NCBI GenBank assembly: GCA_027946555.1
Contig: JAPEVC010000245.1
Location: 1 to 51,701, forward strand
Direction: 5' to 3'
Source of the DNA: Gnomoniopsis sp. IMI 355080
Lineage: Eukaryota; Ascomycota; Sordariomycetes; Diaporthales; Gnomoniaceae
DNA length: 51,701 bases
The position numbers and the translations under genes were made by a program. Shown one piece after another: positions 1 through 12,347 of the stretch. The first letter of the stretch is position 1. Every line of letters starts with the position of its first letter. The notes below the pieces were generated by a model, which saw only the letters and a program-made list of their open reading frames with translations, made no database searches and was not told where the DNA came from.

Positions 1-1447
1 GGTCGGGGCGACGCCGGGCTTACACAGACTTTTCACATATCCGATTTCGCTAATCTGGAACGGCCAACCGTTCCACCGGAGAGAGCCGGTGTTGAGAGTA
101 TTCCCGGACAGCCACCACCACCACCCCCCTTCGGTTGTTTCGAAGAGAGGAAATTTTGATTATGTGAACACTACACTTTGATGGATGCTCTGCAGAAAAC
201 ATACCCTAGTAGCTCATAAGAGGAAAGGGCAGACAGAATACCTCCGTTTTCGTTCGTGTTCGTGTTCTCATTCCTGGGCGGGATACGCAGCATGACTGAA
301 TAATCGTCAGATTAGTACTGTTAGGACCTTGTAGATGCAGAATCATTGTGAATGGTTTGCAGTACAATGACATGGGGTATCGATCGACTCGGTCCCGAGT
401 GAAGTTCCGTAGCAAGGTTAGACTATGCCCTTAATTTTCCAATCCATGCGAGGCGCATGTAAGCCAATCTGGCGTGCCTGAGTTATTCCCAATGTGACAA
501 AAGACTTTGGAAAAATTGTGTAGAGCCCGGAAGAGTTGGTAGTAAAATTTCCATTTGTGTTCGCCTATCGAGAATGCCTCCCAAACAGAAAACTTTACCG
601 GAACGGCTGAGCATCGTTATGATCCACCACTTGGGCGTAGACAATGTCTTTGCCCACTCGCCCCTACCCCGGCTGGCTTGACTTGCTTGACCTAATTTGA
701 CTTCAGATCTTGCTGATACTTCTGCCTTGTTCGTTCGTTCCTTCCACTGTAATGTGCTTTTGAGGGTATCTAATAATCCCCTCGGCCAAGTCTTTATGCC
801 CAAAACCCCCCGTTGAACGTTAAAGACCGCTGAAAACACAACCCGAGAATTCAAAAACTCCATCGGCAAGGCCGATTTGCACTTTTCTCATCTCCCACGT
901 TTCCCTTTGTCTCCTGTGATACGCCTGTGCCCCAATGTCTCTCCCCTTTTGGCCCAACACAACTCCCTTTTCCGATCTATTAGACAGCCTTCATATATAA
1001 TCGTAGGAATTCCTGTGTTTGCGGGGAAAGAAAGAGGGGAAGAAAGAAACCGTGACAGACATGAGAACCATGTATAGTAAAATGAAACAAGAGAAAACCC
1101 AGTAAGCCCAAAACCAACAGCGCTTAAATGTACATGATATATCAGTTGCTGTGGTCCCCGAGGAGGATGTGTTGCAGTACAGGCTTGAAAAGAGTATGTT
1201 TTGAGGCTTAAAGAAAGAACGATGGCAGTGAAAAGTAAAAGAGAAAGAAAAAGTGAAGAATAAAAAAAGGTCCATAAACTCCAGCCAAAATGCGAGGATT
1301 GCTCCGTGGGCATTCTTGCGCATTATGGCCACCTACTTGTCCCGTGACTGGGCTCGACGCTGTGGGCTCTCGTGCTCTTCTTATTCGTACATTCCAAACA
1401 TCTATGCAATGGCATTTAGGCGTCGTTAATGTCCAAAGGCTGCGCAC
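1..1447. other. No gene recognised; 3' flank of the C2H2 factor
   Basis: I see no conserved protein in either strand of this stretch. The part next to position 1448 should carry the 3' untranslated region of the zinc-finger gene, which is transcribed leftwards. A purine-rich tract lies at about 1207-1272 on the + strand. Open frames here are short, overlap on opposite strands and resemble no family I know. Confidence 0.5.
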
Positions 1448-3145
1448 CTAGTGGTATTGAGGAGTTTGACCCCAGCCCATATTGTATGAACCCGGCGTAG
1501 GAAGGGCGTGGTAAATCGGCTGCTGAGGCTGATGTACCGGCAGCTGCATGTAGCCGGACTGTTGTTGCGCTTGCTGTGCAGGGTGGGGAAGGACGGTGTG
1601 ATAATGCTGCTGTTGCTGCTGGTCGTAGTATTGGCGATATTCATTAACGTGAGTGGTTGCCTCGGGGCTCACGGGCGTCATCTCTAGCCTTGCGCCAGGC
1701 TCTTGCTTTAGACGCTTATCTAGAGCCTTGATCTCAGGATCGTCCACACCTCGCCCTTTAATTCCGCAGTTGCTGTTTTTGTAGAGTATCAACAACGTGC
1801 CCCAGAGTTCTGCAACGTCTTCTGGGAAAGGCTGCGATGGGTCGTGCTCGGCGATCATCTCCATGTAGTGGATGAGCATTGGTTCGTGAAACTTGTCAAT
1901 GTGGACCTGTGAAGACGGTGCCCGTGGTTAGTTGACAAGCTTGCGTGGTTGGAAGGTAATGGAATACGCTGTCTAGACACACCTTCATGTTGCCAATCGT
2001 GGTGAATGATTTTCCACAGTTTGGAATGGGACAGATCTTCTTGGGTTCTCCCTCATGCTTGTTCCTGACATGGACCTTCATGCCTCCATTCGATGCGAAC
2101 CTTGCATGGCAAATACGGCACTCATAGGGAGTCTCGCCCGTATGACGACGCATATGTGCCTGAATGATGAACACGTCAGAACTGATCCCTGGTCGCCGCG
2201 CCATGATGTTATTTACCTTTAAGTTTCCTGGCTGTGATACGTGTTTGCCGCAAATCTTACACTCCTATTAAGCTGTTAGTCTTGGTTCACAGCGCATAGT
2301 CTGAGACCATACTGACAAAGGGCTTCTCGCCTGAGTGAGCTCGTTCGTGTGTCTGTAATTGGGCATTCTGTGCAAATGTCTTTGGGCACCAACGGCACTG
2401 CTTCGCCTTCTTGGGCTGTTGCGATCGTCCAGGCTCCTAGAGGTTGCATAGCCGTCAGCAAAACACTCATGACTTTGTAGGGTATCTTGTTGCTAATTAC
2501 CTCCTCTGCTGCCGGTGGTGAGCCGGCCTCACCAGCCATGGACTCGGGTGTCGCAGCTTCGGGCTTAGTGCGAACTGGTAGTACCGCTTCCCGTGTCTTG
2601 ACCAACCTGAGGAACTTGTCGATCGTTTTGTTGGACTCATGCTGCAGTGAACCGTCTTTTTTGACGTATTTGGGGCAAGTCTTGATCTCTCTGGTCTCGC
2701 TACCCGCCTCGGACTTGACAACAGATACACTCCTTCTCGAGGATCTGCGAACTGAGCTCTTCACCGTAGGCATGCGCACACCACGGTCATCTTCCAGTGG
2801 AGGCGTCGGCGGTGCCATCGGCCGTTGTGAGTGGCGCAAGGGCAACTGCTGGGAGTATGGTGTGGAACCTGTGGGCGCGTGGTACGAGTAGGGCTGGTAC
2901 TCTCCGAAGGGGGCTTGACTGCCGTAGGGCGAGGCAGACATGGGCGTCACTGGACTCTCGGCGTATGTGGTAGGCAAAGAGTACTGTGGGCTCATGGTCG
3001 GCCGTTGGAGAGCGTTGGTAGAGGGGACGGCGCGGGTATCGTAGGCCACCATGCCGTCCATCGTCACATAGTCTGGGCTGGCATTGTGTGGTTGCCACCG
3101 GTCCCAGCCTTGGGTGACTGGAGGCTCCTGGTGGTAGGATGCCAT
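1448..3145 (-). CDS. C2H2 zinc-finger transcription factor (Azf1-like), four fingers
   Basis: Probable nuclear DNA-binding regulator of 482 residues in five exons: 3145-2501, 2436-2317, 2264-2217, 2159-1983 and 1906-1448; the joined length is divisible by three and the frame stays open. The start ATG at 3145 opens the first long exon. The N-terminal ~215 residues are low complexity (Ser, Pro, Tyr, Gln) with a basic stretch SSVRRSSRRS. Four fingers follow: residues 229-249 (C-x2-C-x12-H-x3-H), 257-277, 285-306 and about 314-337 (C-x4-C-x12-H-x4-H). Finger 1 lies within exon 2; introns interrupt fingers 2 and 4. The C-terminus is rich in Gln, His and Pro with a short polyQ run, typical of activation regions. 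The layout resembles fungal proteins annotated as Azf1-like, but the orthologue assignment is inference and the target genes cannot be read from sequence. Its 5' side faces 11 kb without genes. Confidence 0.9.
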
Positions 3146-4226
3146 GTTGATGATATTAGGAGTAGAGTACCGTGAGACAATTCAGCAAAACTGTCCTGAA
3201 GCCGGAGGTCTGCGTCGACAACCAGCTATGGTGACGGGAAAGGATCGATAGTAAGGTGAAGTGCGCAACGAAGCGGATAGAGGACCAATACTCAGTCACT
3301 TGGGCGCTGCTACAGTAAAGACGGTGATGATTCTCGTTGTCTGTCAGAAGGATGGGCCAAGAGGCGTGTTGAGACCTGGGGAAGGATGGCACAATATATC
3401 AACGATGGTCGATGTGGGAGTGGGATGGTGCGCATGGGCCACAGAGAAAATAGTCAAAACGATCTGGGATACCTAGACGATGCGAAGACCCATGCCGTTT
3501 TCGAGGAAGATCTCTCGGAGCAGAGGCTAGAGCAGCAGGAGATTGGCGAGAAAGCCCAAAAGTATGTCGCATACATGATGGTAGTATGGGCTTGGGACTG
3601 GGACCACCAGGCCCTGCTCCGATGTCAAGTCACAGCCAGGCAGACTAGGGTCCGAATATTGCAAGTACCAGGCACAAAATGGACAAGGAATCCACCTCAC
3701 GACGGTCCCCCTTCTGCCTTCTGCCCCTCCCGTGGGCCGTGTCCATCCTGCCACCCTGGTCGGAAGCAAGACATGATGGGAGGGGCCCCGGACTCCCGAA
3801 TCGTCTGCTGCAAAGGTACCTATGTACCTGAGTCGACAGATAAGTACGTACTGTGTTGTGGATTGTGCATGGCCAGGTAGTAGTGCGGATACCCCCACTG
3901 CGCTGCTGCGGCTACCACCCGGTAGCTTCTGGGTTCTGGGGTTCTTTTGCATGGGAGGAAGAGACGGGAGAGAGGCACAATTAGGTCATCCCACATAGGA
4001 CCGTAGGCAAAGCTGGCAAGACGACATGATGTCCAAAAGCCTGACGAAGCCTGAACCGGGTTGATGAGGGACCCCACTGCCTGTCATAATACTACTTTGT
4101 ACTATACAGATATATGTAGTGTACTATGCACGTACAGCTTCCCGCTTGTCACAGTAGGGTGACGGGGGCTTGGGCACAAAGGTGCGCCAGGCTGGTGCTG
4201 GACTGTTTTGGTCTGGATGCAGTAAG

Positions 4227-4251
4227 TACACGCTGGTGTGTCCAGCGTGTA
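4227..4251. repeat. Perfect inverted repeat, 10-bp arms, 5-nt loop
   Basis: TACACGCTGG and its exact reverse complement CCAGCGTGTA flank the 5-nt spacer TGTGT. It lies about 1.1 kb upstream of the C2H2 gene start and could form a hairpin or bind a dimeric factor. No function can be assigned. Confidence 0.8.
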
Positions 4252-4600
4252 GCGTGTAGAGCAGGAGGTCTAGACGCTATCGCAAGCCAGACCTCACCCC
4301 TCATCAGGGAGGCCTTAGAAGCGAGACAAGTGACGACTAGCCATAGCCTGATGCCGCCCTCTGCCATGATTCGTCATGGTAGTGAAGTGGTGGATGGTGG
4401 GCCGACGCTCCGTGAGACATGACCGAAGCGTGGCGGGACACACCACGCGATACCGTCATAGCATATATAGACTCAGGCTGTAGATGTTGGGCAAACCCCT
4501 CGCCCATCCAGACATCCAGATAATCATTGTTCAGGGCATATCCAGGCAGCCAGGTCGCCGTTTAATCTGTATTCTTTGATAGAGGAGGTATGTGTGTTTG

Positions 4601-4628
4601 TCCCTCCCTTCCCCTCCCCTCCCCTCCT
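4601..4628 (-). promoter_or_regulatory. G-quadruplex-type tract upstream of the C2H2 gene
   Basis: The + strand is a pure pyrimidine run built from TCCCC units. The opposite strand reads five G-runs of three or four separated by one or two A residues, which satisfies the usual G3+ N1-7 quadruplex pattern. The G-rich strand is the coding strand of the C2H2 gene, about 1.46 kb upstream of its ATG. If a leader extended this far, the G-runs would be in the RNA. Quadruplex formation is inference. Confidence 0.6.
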
Positions 4629-6230
4629 CAACACCCTCTTTCACAAGCGATGGTGAACAGTTGTTGGGTAGTTTAACCTGTGTAGGCTGGCACGCTGGTA
4701 GGTAGGGCTACATTCGGAACGCAGGCGAGCAACGAGATGTCGTTGTTTCGAAAGGTGTGGCAGAGAGTGAGTTCGACGACAAGGGGGTTTAGTGCGCGCT
4801 AAAACGCTCGAAAGTGGAGGACCTTGCACAGCTTGGCAAGGGGTGCCCTGCTTGCCCTGAAAAATGGAGCCTAGCTGCCCCAGCTGCCCCAGCTAGCGAT
4901 CGTGACAGCCGCTCCCTGATGGCTGGGGCTCCCTGCTCACTGCTTGCTGTATCTCGCTCCCGCGCTGCCGTTTCGGTCCAAATCGGGGCAGGGTCACGCT
5001 ACTGACACCCCCACCTCGCTTGGCCCACCCCTGCCTGGCATCCACCTGCCAGCATCAACATGCTACCTAATCTCAACCTCATCAACCTCCTTCCTTCGAC
5101 ACCTCCGACACGACAACGGCTTGCATACAAATTCCATGGAAATAGAGCGGTCATGTTCTCATCCTCATCTTCATGACCAACTCGACGGCTCGAGCTCCAC
5201 CCCGTCTGCCCCGTCTGCCATGTCGGCCCTGGCTGCCTGTGCTGGCGCTCCTCCCCGAGTAATCACGACAAGCCACATCGACCCAGTGGGCCCCCTCTCT
5301 TCTTTCGTGTTGTATCATGTTTTTCCTCCACCGTGAGTGACACTTGGTCTGCCAATAGACAGCCAGTAAACCCGGCAAATCCGGGAAATCATTGGCAGCT
5401 TACCGCCTCTGCGTCTGGCGTGCTGCATGTCTTGCTGGCGCCTCTCAACGCTGCGCGCCACGTCCACCACTTTTCACTTGAGAGGGCGGGGGCGGCCTGT
5501 TGATCAGCTCTTGCAAATGTCGATCTCAGCCTCTTCTATTTTCATTTGTCCAGTCACGCAAACGGCTGTTCAAAGCAAGGGACACCCTCGAGTTGGGCAT
5601 CAGGTGTTCAGGCTTCATAGTGATGTGTTATCAACCATCACCCGTGGCACCTCCTCCTTCACGAGAAACATATAGATGGGGAACTCCACTTTTTATCTCC
5701 CGTTTGAAGACTGGCTTTGTCTCTCAGGAAAACGTGGGGGGAGGCCGCTATCCAGTCATCCATTCGCACACGGCACAGGAGGGCGGAGTGTGTCTCGTAC
5801 ACAGTCTGAGCGTCTGCACTGTCGACATGCCACAGCTTGGTTCTCAGGGCCAATCGAGGTAGGTCGAGTTTGTGGTCTCTCTACGCAGTACACGATTCCT
5901 CCACACGACATGCAGGACCGTTAATAATCTCCGTCCGATCGCAGTCGAGCACGTCTGAATCGGGATACTATCATTGAACAAGAGCAAGGCAAGCCAGATA
6001 CTCGGATTTTTTTTCCACGGCCCCTGAGCGCATCATCTGGCCCTCCGTTGCGTCCCGGGGCGCGTTCCCTTCCCCGTAGCATGTCAGATCTCCACATGAC
6101 TTGTCACTTATTGTGGAACTTCATAAAAAGTCGTTAGTACTCGGTTCTCTCAAGCGCGCCCTAGCTGGCTGCCCTGGCAGCTCGGCTAGTAGTCTGCCAG
6201 CATCAGAACAACTGCCTAGTCAGCCCAGGC

Positions 6231-6282
6231 CCACTTGGCAGTCTACCCGTCCACTTGGTAGTCTACCCGCCCACTTGGTAGA
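6231..6282. repeat. Short tandem repeat, 20-bp unit, about 2.6 copies
   Basis: A unit beginning CCACTTGG and containing AGTCTACCCG is repeated with one or two substitutions between copies. It is a local minisatellite in a gene-free stretch. Confidence 0.8.
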
Positions 6283-6633
6283 TGTCCGTTTGACATGGCT
6301 GTGGCGTACGTCTCTCTGACACCGTCATTGCTATGAGGGCTGAGGTTCCGACTTGTCGGCATTTCAGTGGCGTCCGGGTCACTGCGTCAAGATGCGAACC
6401 CATCACACTACTTTTCCTTGGGCATACCGCGCAGGATAGGACAGACCCCATGGGTCTGGACCCGGTTGAACTCATCCGTCTCCGCGCGACTCCGTGTTTG
6501 GCCCCTGAGGTTGTACAATCCGGAAGAATTTCGCCTTTGCAGCTGTTTCCTCAGATTGTTGTGCGTATGTATGACCGAACGTGCTGAAATCCATACTCGC
6601 AAGCTTTCCCGATCTGGGAGAGCAAAATCGTCC

Positions 6634-6739
6634 CACTCTTCATACGATTTGCGCATCTTGCATCGCAGTCGTACGAATTGGGGAGACTTACTGCCGCACT
6701 CTGTATACAGTTGGTGCATCTTGCATTGCCGTTGTGCAA
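6634..6739. repeat. Imperfect 43-nt duplication with 63-nt period
   Basis: Copies lie at 6634-6676 and 6697-6739 and match at 32 of 43 positions. Read on + in the frame beginning with ACT, seven of the eleven differences fall at the third codon position, and the peptides are TLHTICASCIAVV and TLYTVGASCIAVV. That pattern is what selection on a repeated peptide gives, but no larger conserved reading frame is visible around it. It may be a remnant of a coding repeat or a chance pattern. Confidence 0.6.
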
Positions 6740-6881
6740 CTCAAAGCAGGTACAATCTCTGAGGCAGAGGCCCAGAACATACCCACCTACCTTCGTACAC
6801 AGAGCCGCTGCATTTCAGATTCAGCGCAGAATCTCGGAGGATCTGAGATAAAATTCGGAGCTGGCCGCCACAAAAGTGTCA

Positions 6882-6912
6882 ATGAGTCAGGTATGACGAT
6901 GAGTCAGGTATG
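6882..6912. promoter_or_regulatory. Two AP-1/Gcn4-type sites in a direct repeat
   Basis: The 14-mer ATGAGTCAGGTATG occurs at 6882-6895 and again at 6899-6912. Each copy holds a perfect TGAGTCA, the core bound by fungal bZIP factors of the Gcn4/Cpc1 kind. No gene lies within several kilobases, so a regulatory role is unproven. Confidence 0.45.
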
Positions 6913-9900
6913 CCTCCATTGTGTCTGACAACCTCACGAATAACTTCACAAATGAGAGTGATGTCTTTCAGGTCCACGTTTCGTGGACAAACACCCAGGG
7001 GTGAGATGCAACTGTATCCCACAAAGGCCGCAAGAGTATCCCAGGTCCAAAATTCCCCGTCCCCGTTCTAGCGTGGTCATTCATGAGTCCGTCGCCCGCC
7101 AACCCTGGACAATGCTTTCCCAACGCTTCGGAATATCAGATGGATGCGATAAATCTGATTGGCTGCTCTGCGGTACTTGGTGCTGGGAGTAACCCTACAA
7201 CGACACAGATCTCAACGACCTCATGTGAGATAACCTCTCGTTCGCCTGCAGTCTCACCGAGCACCATCGTATGGTGTGGAGGGAGGTTCATGCGCTGTTG
7301 CCGTGAACACTGCCATTGAGACACACGTGGACTGTCGATCAAGTATCATGATGTGGGGGACAGTCATCCCCGTGGGATGGCAAGAGGTGGATAATTTCTT
7401 GACTAATCGCTATTATCCCGCCCATCAGCACAGATGCTCTAAGGTTCTTTCTTGGCGCCGCAGAGAACCTTCCAAGCACCGCTTTTTCTTTTTCTCGGTT
7501 TGCTCCAGCTATATGGAATCGACTTCTCCAAGCTGCTCTATCAGTGTTCATAACAAAGGTAGCGCTGGATTAACACCCTCCAAGGTTGCGAGTGAGTCTA
7601 TGCTAGGGCCGGCGATAGGCTTCTCCACTGCACAACATTAACAGATCTCGCCACGAACCGAACCGTTGAAGTTTGATCTAAGAAGCACTATTACGGGACA
7701 AAGCAAGCTTTGAAACGATTTGATCCACGTGTGGGGCTTACCGAGGAGACGGCTTTTGGATCACCGTAGTACAGTCTACATGACCAATTGATGATATGGT
7801 GGTCCCTGACTCTCTCATAGTACAGACATTTCGACCCGCCGCACAAACCAAGTATCTCCGGCCTCCACACCCCCACGAGCGGTCCTTTAAGGCCATCTTC
7901 CGGGCTCGAGACCATTCGAAGGGGATCGACTTTACCACGTACCTGGTCTCATTTCTGACAGCGACACCGCTACCCAGCATCTGTCACATTGCTTTTAAAA
8001 CTTGACAGCGAACCGATCCACTGGAGCGGCTATAACTCGCGAAGGAAACCCAAGTTTGGTAAGCTCTTGTCAGATATCAGATGCGCTGGGGACCACCGGA
8101 ATCCACAATCCGGTGATCTGCCAGATTGACTCCTATGCACGCCCGATAATTGCGCAAGCGGGCATCTGTTCATCGCAACTCTGCTTCTGTCTTGCTTGCA
8201 GACATACCTCGATCGTGGGACCCGCAGCGCATCAACAACGTTTTAGCCGAAGCAGCCGTTGTGCCCTCAGCTGTCACCTGTCACTTTCCCGGACCCCCGG
8301 GCCGCTGTGCACTCTCGGTAACAAGTCCTTCGGCATGGATGGGAAGTCTACGTAGTCATTTTCCCCGAGCATCTTGGAATACTTTTAGCGAGAGATCGAG
8401 TCAAGTCCTTTCCCACCGCTTGCGTCACCAACATGGTACTGGTATCGTATCGTACCATTGTATGGGACATGTTCGAGTCCTGACTGCCCTCGACCAACAG
8501 AGTCTTGATATGGAAGCAGGGTGATGGAGGTGCATAACATGACAACCTTCATCAGGTCGACTTGTCATGAGCTCAGGCACAGTCGAGTACGGAACTGCCC
8601 TTGCAGCGAATTACAGATTGGCGAGATCGGCAAGTGGAGACAAGCGAGAAGTGCAAGAAGACGCCGACTTTGTAGACACAATATAAGCGCACATGCACAA
8701 CATACGAATGCGAAACTACATCACTATATCCAATCCGATCGTGATCCTTGAGTGGCCAGCATTTGAGGAGTCTGTGGGTTTTGGGGCTGGCAGAACGTTA
8801 GCGAACTCCGCTCCACCTGGGCGTCAGTGGCCTGGCCGAGAAGCTATCTGCAGATTGCGATCTGGACTATTTCCTGATCTTCCGAGGGAACGTTTCCACT
8901 GAATATCTGTAGTAGGCAAGTAGATCGTATGGTAAGCTGCTCCATCTGACATATCATTTTCTCTCTCACCCCCCAAAGGATCCTACGTCACGAGGGAAAC
9001 CATAGATGGCGGTGACGATGATACCATCCCCACGACCAGCTCCATACTATGCTGAGGAAATTTCTTCATGGCGTTCCTTTGCGCCTCAAACAAGTACATG
9101 CACTCACATGCAGTCGGAAGTATGCGAGATTTTGGTCAAACGCAGCGCTCAGCCTGCTTAATCGCCCTGCATTCAACTCATCGGTTAGGCGCAGCTGCTG
9201 ACTTGCATAGATAGATAGGTGGACACGTAACCGCCAACAGACGCTGTGTAACTTTCTAGAGGGTATACCACAGTAGCCGATCGCGGCAAGATCCGAACCG
9301 ATTTCCCGGGGAGACGCCGGATGAGGGCGCACGGACTTTGATCACTTGTCAACGACAACGCCAATCTACGGACATTCTTCTCACTGGAGCAGCCTGACAC
9401 TGGAGCCACCCGGGCCAGCCCATGGTGACTCTGGGACCAGTACGCCGCTCACGATCCACAGCCTCCGGAGCCGAATACTAGGTGCGGCCTCCGCTACGGC
9501 CATGGAAGATCATTACGAATTCGGGGAACAATTGCGACCCTTTGAATGCGTCAGAAGAGACCGTCGATGTAGAATCGCAACAGGCTTTTGCTTGTCTAAT
9601 TTTATTTTTTGCGAGAGACTCTCTTCGCAGATCGCGAGGGTAGAACTTCCCTACGGCCGTACCTCACAGATATTTTCTTTTTGGTTTAATTTGGAATAAA
9701 AAAAATCAAAAAAGGCCTCCATGGGCCGTACATGAATCTGATAAGATCAGGTTTGCAAGATGTGGTTGTAATAAGACCACCATCTCAGTCATTTAGGCTA
9801 TAGGAGGCGTTACGAGGATGTTGCCTATCTACCTACCCAAAATGGAACATCCCGTGGAGATATAAATGCCGACATCAGATCACAAATAGTGGGTAGCCCA

Positions 9901-11858
9901 GAGCTTGAATAATCTCAAATTCCTCAAAGACCATGCATGGATCATCAGGTATCTTGTAGATGGCCTCACAACGTTGTATCCACTGACCAGTGACAAAGTA
10001 TCTCTACCAGCCAGGTGGGTCCGTGTCTTGTATGAAGTAGTTTTATTACTTGCCTTTTCCGGCTTATGCCATGGCAAGTTCCTCGTGGCCCGTGAGCCAC
10101 TGAGGGCGCTTGCTCCATACTGGTCATTCCTGCAGCGCATGTGGTAGGTTGTGAATGGTAGCCGAATTTTGCGGAATATTCTCGAACGCAGACAAACGCA
10201 CCTTTTGTCTCACAGCACGAGATTGGTTCACACATAAAATGTGACAGCAAAACCAAGTAAATTTCATGCACCTACTTTTGCGGCCCCCGGGCATCCGGCA
10301 AATGCCATATCGCCGCACGTAAGCGCGTCCTGGCGGTCAGTGATAACCTTGACCTTGCCAGTGAAAGCTATTTCTGGCACGAGAAAAAAGCAATAGGTTT
10401 CATGAGGGGAGTGGAAGTCCATGACGGATGCTTGGAACTCTGGAACGAGCCCATTTCACGTTCCAAACATAAACGACATCAAGGGATGGACAACGCACTC
10501 GATGGTGGGAAAAACGTTCAAGGTTCCTCGTAATCGGGTTGTCTTGGGGCCTTTGGGGGTTCGAGATGAGAAGACGAGGCGGTGGGTATGATCCATGACT
10601 ATCCGAAGGACCGAGCCTGAGGGTCGACTCGGCTTCGCTCCGGATCGGGACGCCAGGTCCATTTACTCGATAACGCTGCTTCAAATGATCAGTCACCTCT
10701 CGATGTTCGAATCTTCAGTCATCGGGTGGGGGGTAGACAATGCAATACAATATGACAAGTCGCGTGGGATCTCTGTGGGTCTTCGATTTCCGATTTTGCT
10801 CGGCGTTGAGGAAGCTCTGACTGTTTGTTAAGCTAGACGCGAAACAATCTGCGCTGAGAGTCATATTGCCACTGAAGAGTCTCTGGATTGTACTTGGACT
10901 TTTTCAGATCTGTAACAACCTTTACGTCTACTGTTTGTATTTTTCATGTCCCGGTTCGCACCGTGGGATCTGTCAGGTGAGGCTGTTAGTCCTACAGAGA
11001 AGAGGTAGAGTCATTGGATAGTGCTCAGACCACTTGCCATGATTACGTGAACCATCTCGCCCCATTCGACATGTCATTTTGGCCATTTAATTTCTACTGG
11101 CTCGGTAGTTAGACACTAACAAAGCTTGCACATGGCCGTAGTCCAGCGGGGAAGACTCCGGCCCGCTCTGATCCATGTCCTGTCGAGAGCAACGCCTACG
11201 ACGTCCGATCAAGAGGACCTCGGGAACCTCGATCGAGAATGCATTGTGGTGTAGCGTACTCAAGATCTGGTGGTGTACCCCTCGTAGAATGCTCAGGGAT
11301 CTATGTGCACAGGTTCAAGACATGGCTTGTGTTGTAGTAACGCAGAACCATCCTAGCTTCCGCGCTACTTCAAGCCTGGCGCAGTCCCTGAGCCTTTCTC
11401 TGCTCTAAGCTAGGCGTACCGGCTTGGTGGTACGTCTGGCTTTGAGAAGAAAACAATACGAACATCCCGCGCCGGCCCGGTGTGAGCCGAGCGTCTAGGG
11501 GCCGATGCCTCCCTTTGTTCCTTTGTTTTGTACGCGTCGATGACTTGTGGTGTGACATCCCGCAAGTCCCGTCGTCGTGCAGCAGATAGGTAGCACGAAG
11601 CAATATACGGCACCGCCGGTCCGCCATTTTGGGTGCTTCGGTAGAGACTGGGATATTTTCAGTTTGTGTCAGCTTTATACTCGTATGAGACATGTTCTCA
11701 CAGTGACGAGTCAAAAAGTGTGGGTGTCCTTTCAAGTTTGAGGGAGATATATGACACGCTCATTTGGGTGGCTCTTGTTTGATATTGGGATCGTGTGATT
11801 TGGGACGTCGGGCTCACAACCATCACGGTCCCTCTGGCATTCTGTACTTGATACAAAG

Positions 11859-11868
11859 TACCTAGGTA
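11859..11868. repeat. TACCTAGGTA palindrome
   Basis: A perfect 10-bp palindrome. The same decamer recurs at 13518-13527, 26366-26375 and 27006-27015, always between genes. Confidence 0.7.
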
Positions 11869-12333
11869 TGTGATTAGAAGCATATTCGTAATATGGTTGA
11901 AGATTGATGTGTGCCGTTTCAGTGCGCTGCCACTCACATTCAGGCAACAGAATTGCATCCCCAGACAACTGATCCGAATACTATTACTTTCAACTATTAC
12001 ATTACTAGTATCAATATACAGCAAGACCGATTGAGCACTTTCATGCAGACTGTCGGTGCCCATGTGTTCCTAGATATGTCAGTCCTCCAGCTGGGTTAGT
12101 ATCTGCAACATGGTTATGTCGGACGCACATTTCACTCAGCCGTCAAGATTCTACCCACAGTAACTTCCACCAAAGAAGCACATAATCAAATAGTTCATGC
12201 AAGACTTTTTAAGTTGGATAGCTGGGACACTCACATCGCTATTCTTGTTATGCTCAGACACCTGGACCAAAGCCAGTCTACTTCAGTCTACTGAAGTTCC
12301 GGGCCATCGACGAGCCTTTTCGTTCGCTATATT

Positions 12334-12347
12334 TACCTAATTAGGTA
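12334..12347. repeat. TACCTAATTAGGTA palindrome
   Basis: A perfect 14-bp palindrome with the same TACCTA/TAGGTA arms as the other copies, with AT between them. Confidence 0.7.

Noticed and set aside
10456..10662. 68-codon minus-strand ATG frame (MDLASRSGAKPSRPSG)
   Set aside because: No partner exon or family match was found, and another frame overlaps it on the opposite strand.
11130..11200. Segment with a tRNA-like beginning (GTAGTCCAGCGGGGAAGACTCC)
   Set aside because: No matching B box or foldable cloverleaf follows at the right distance.
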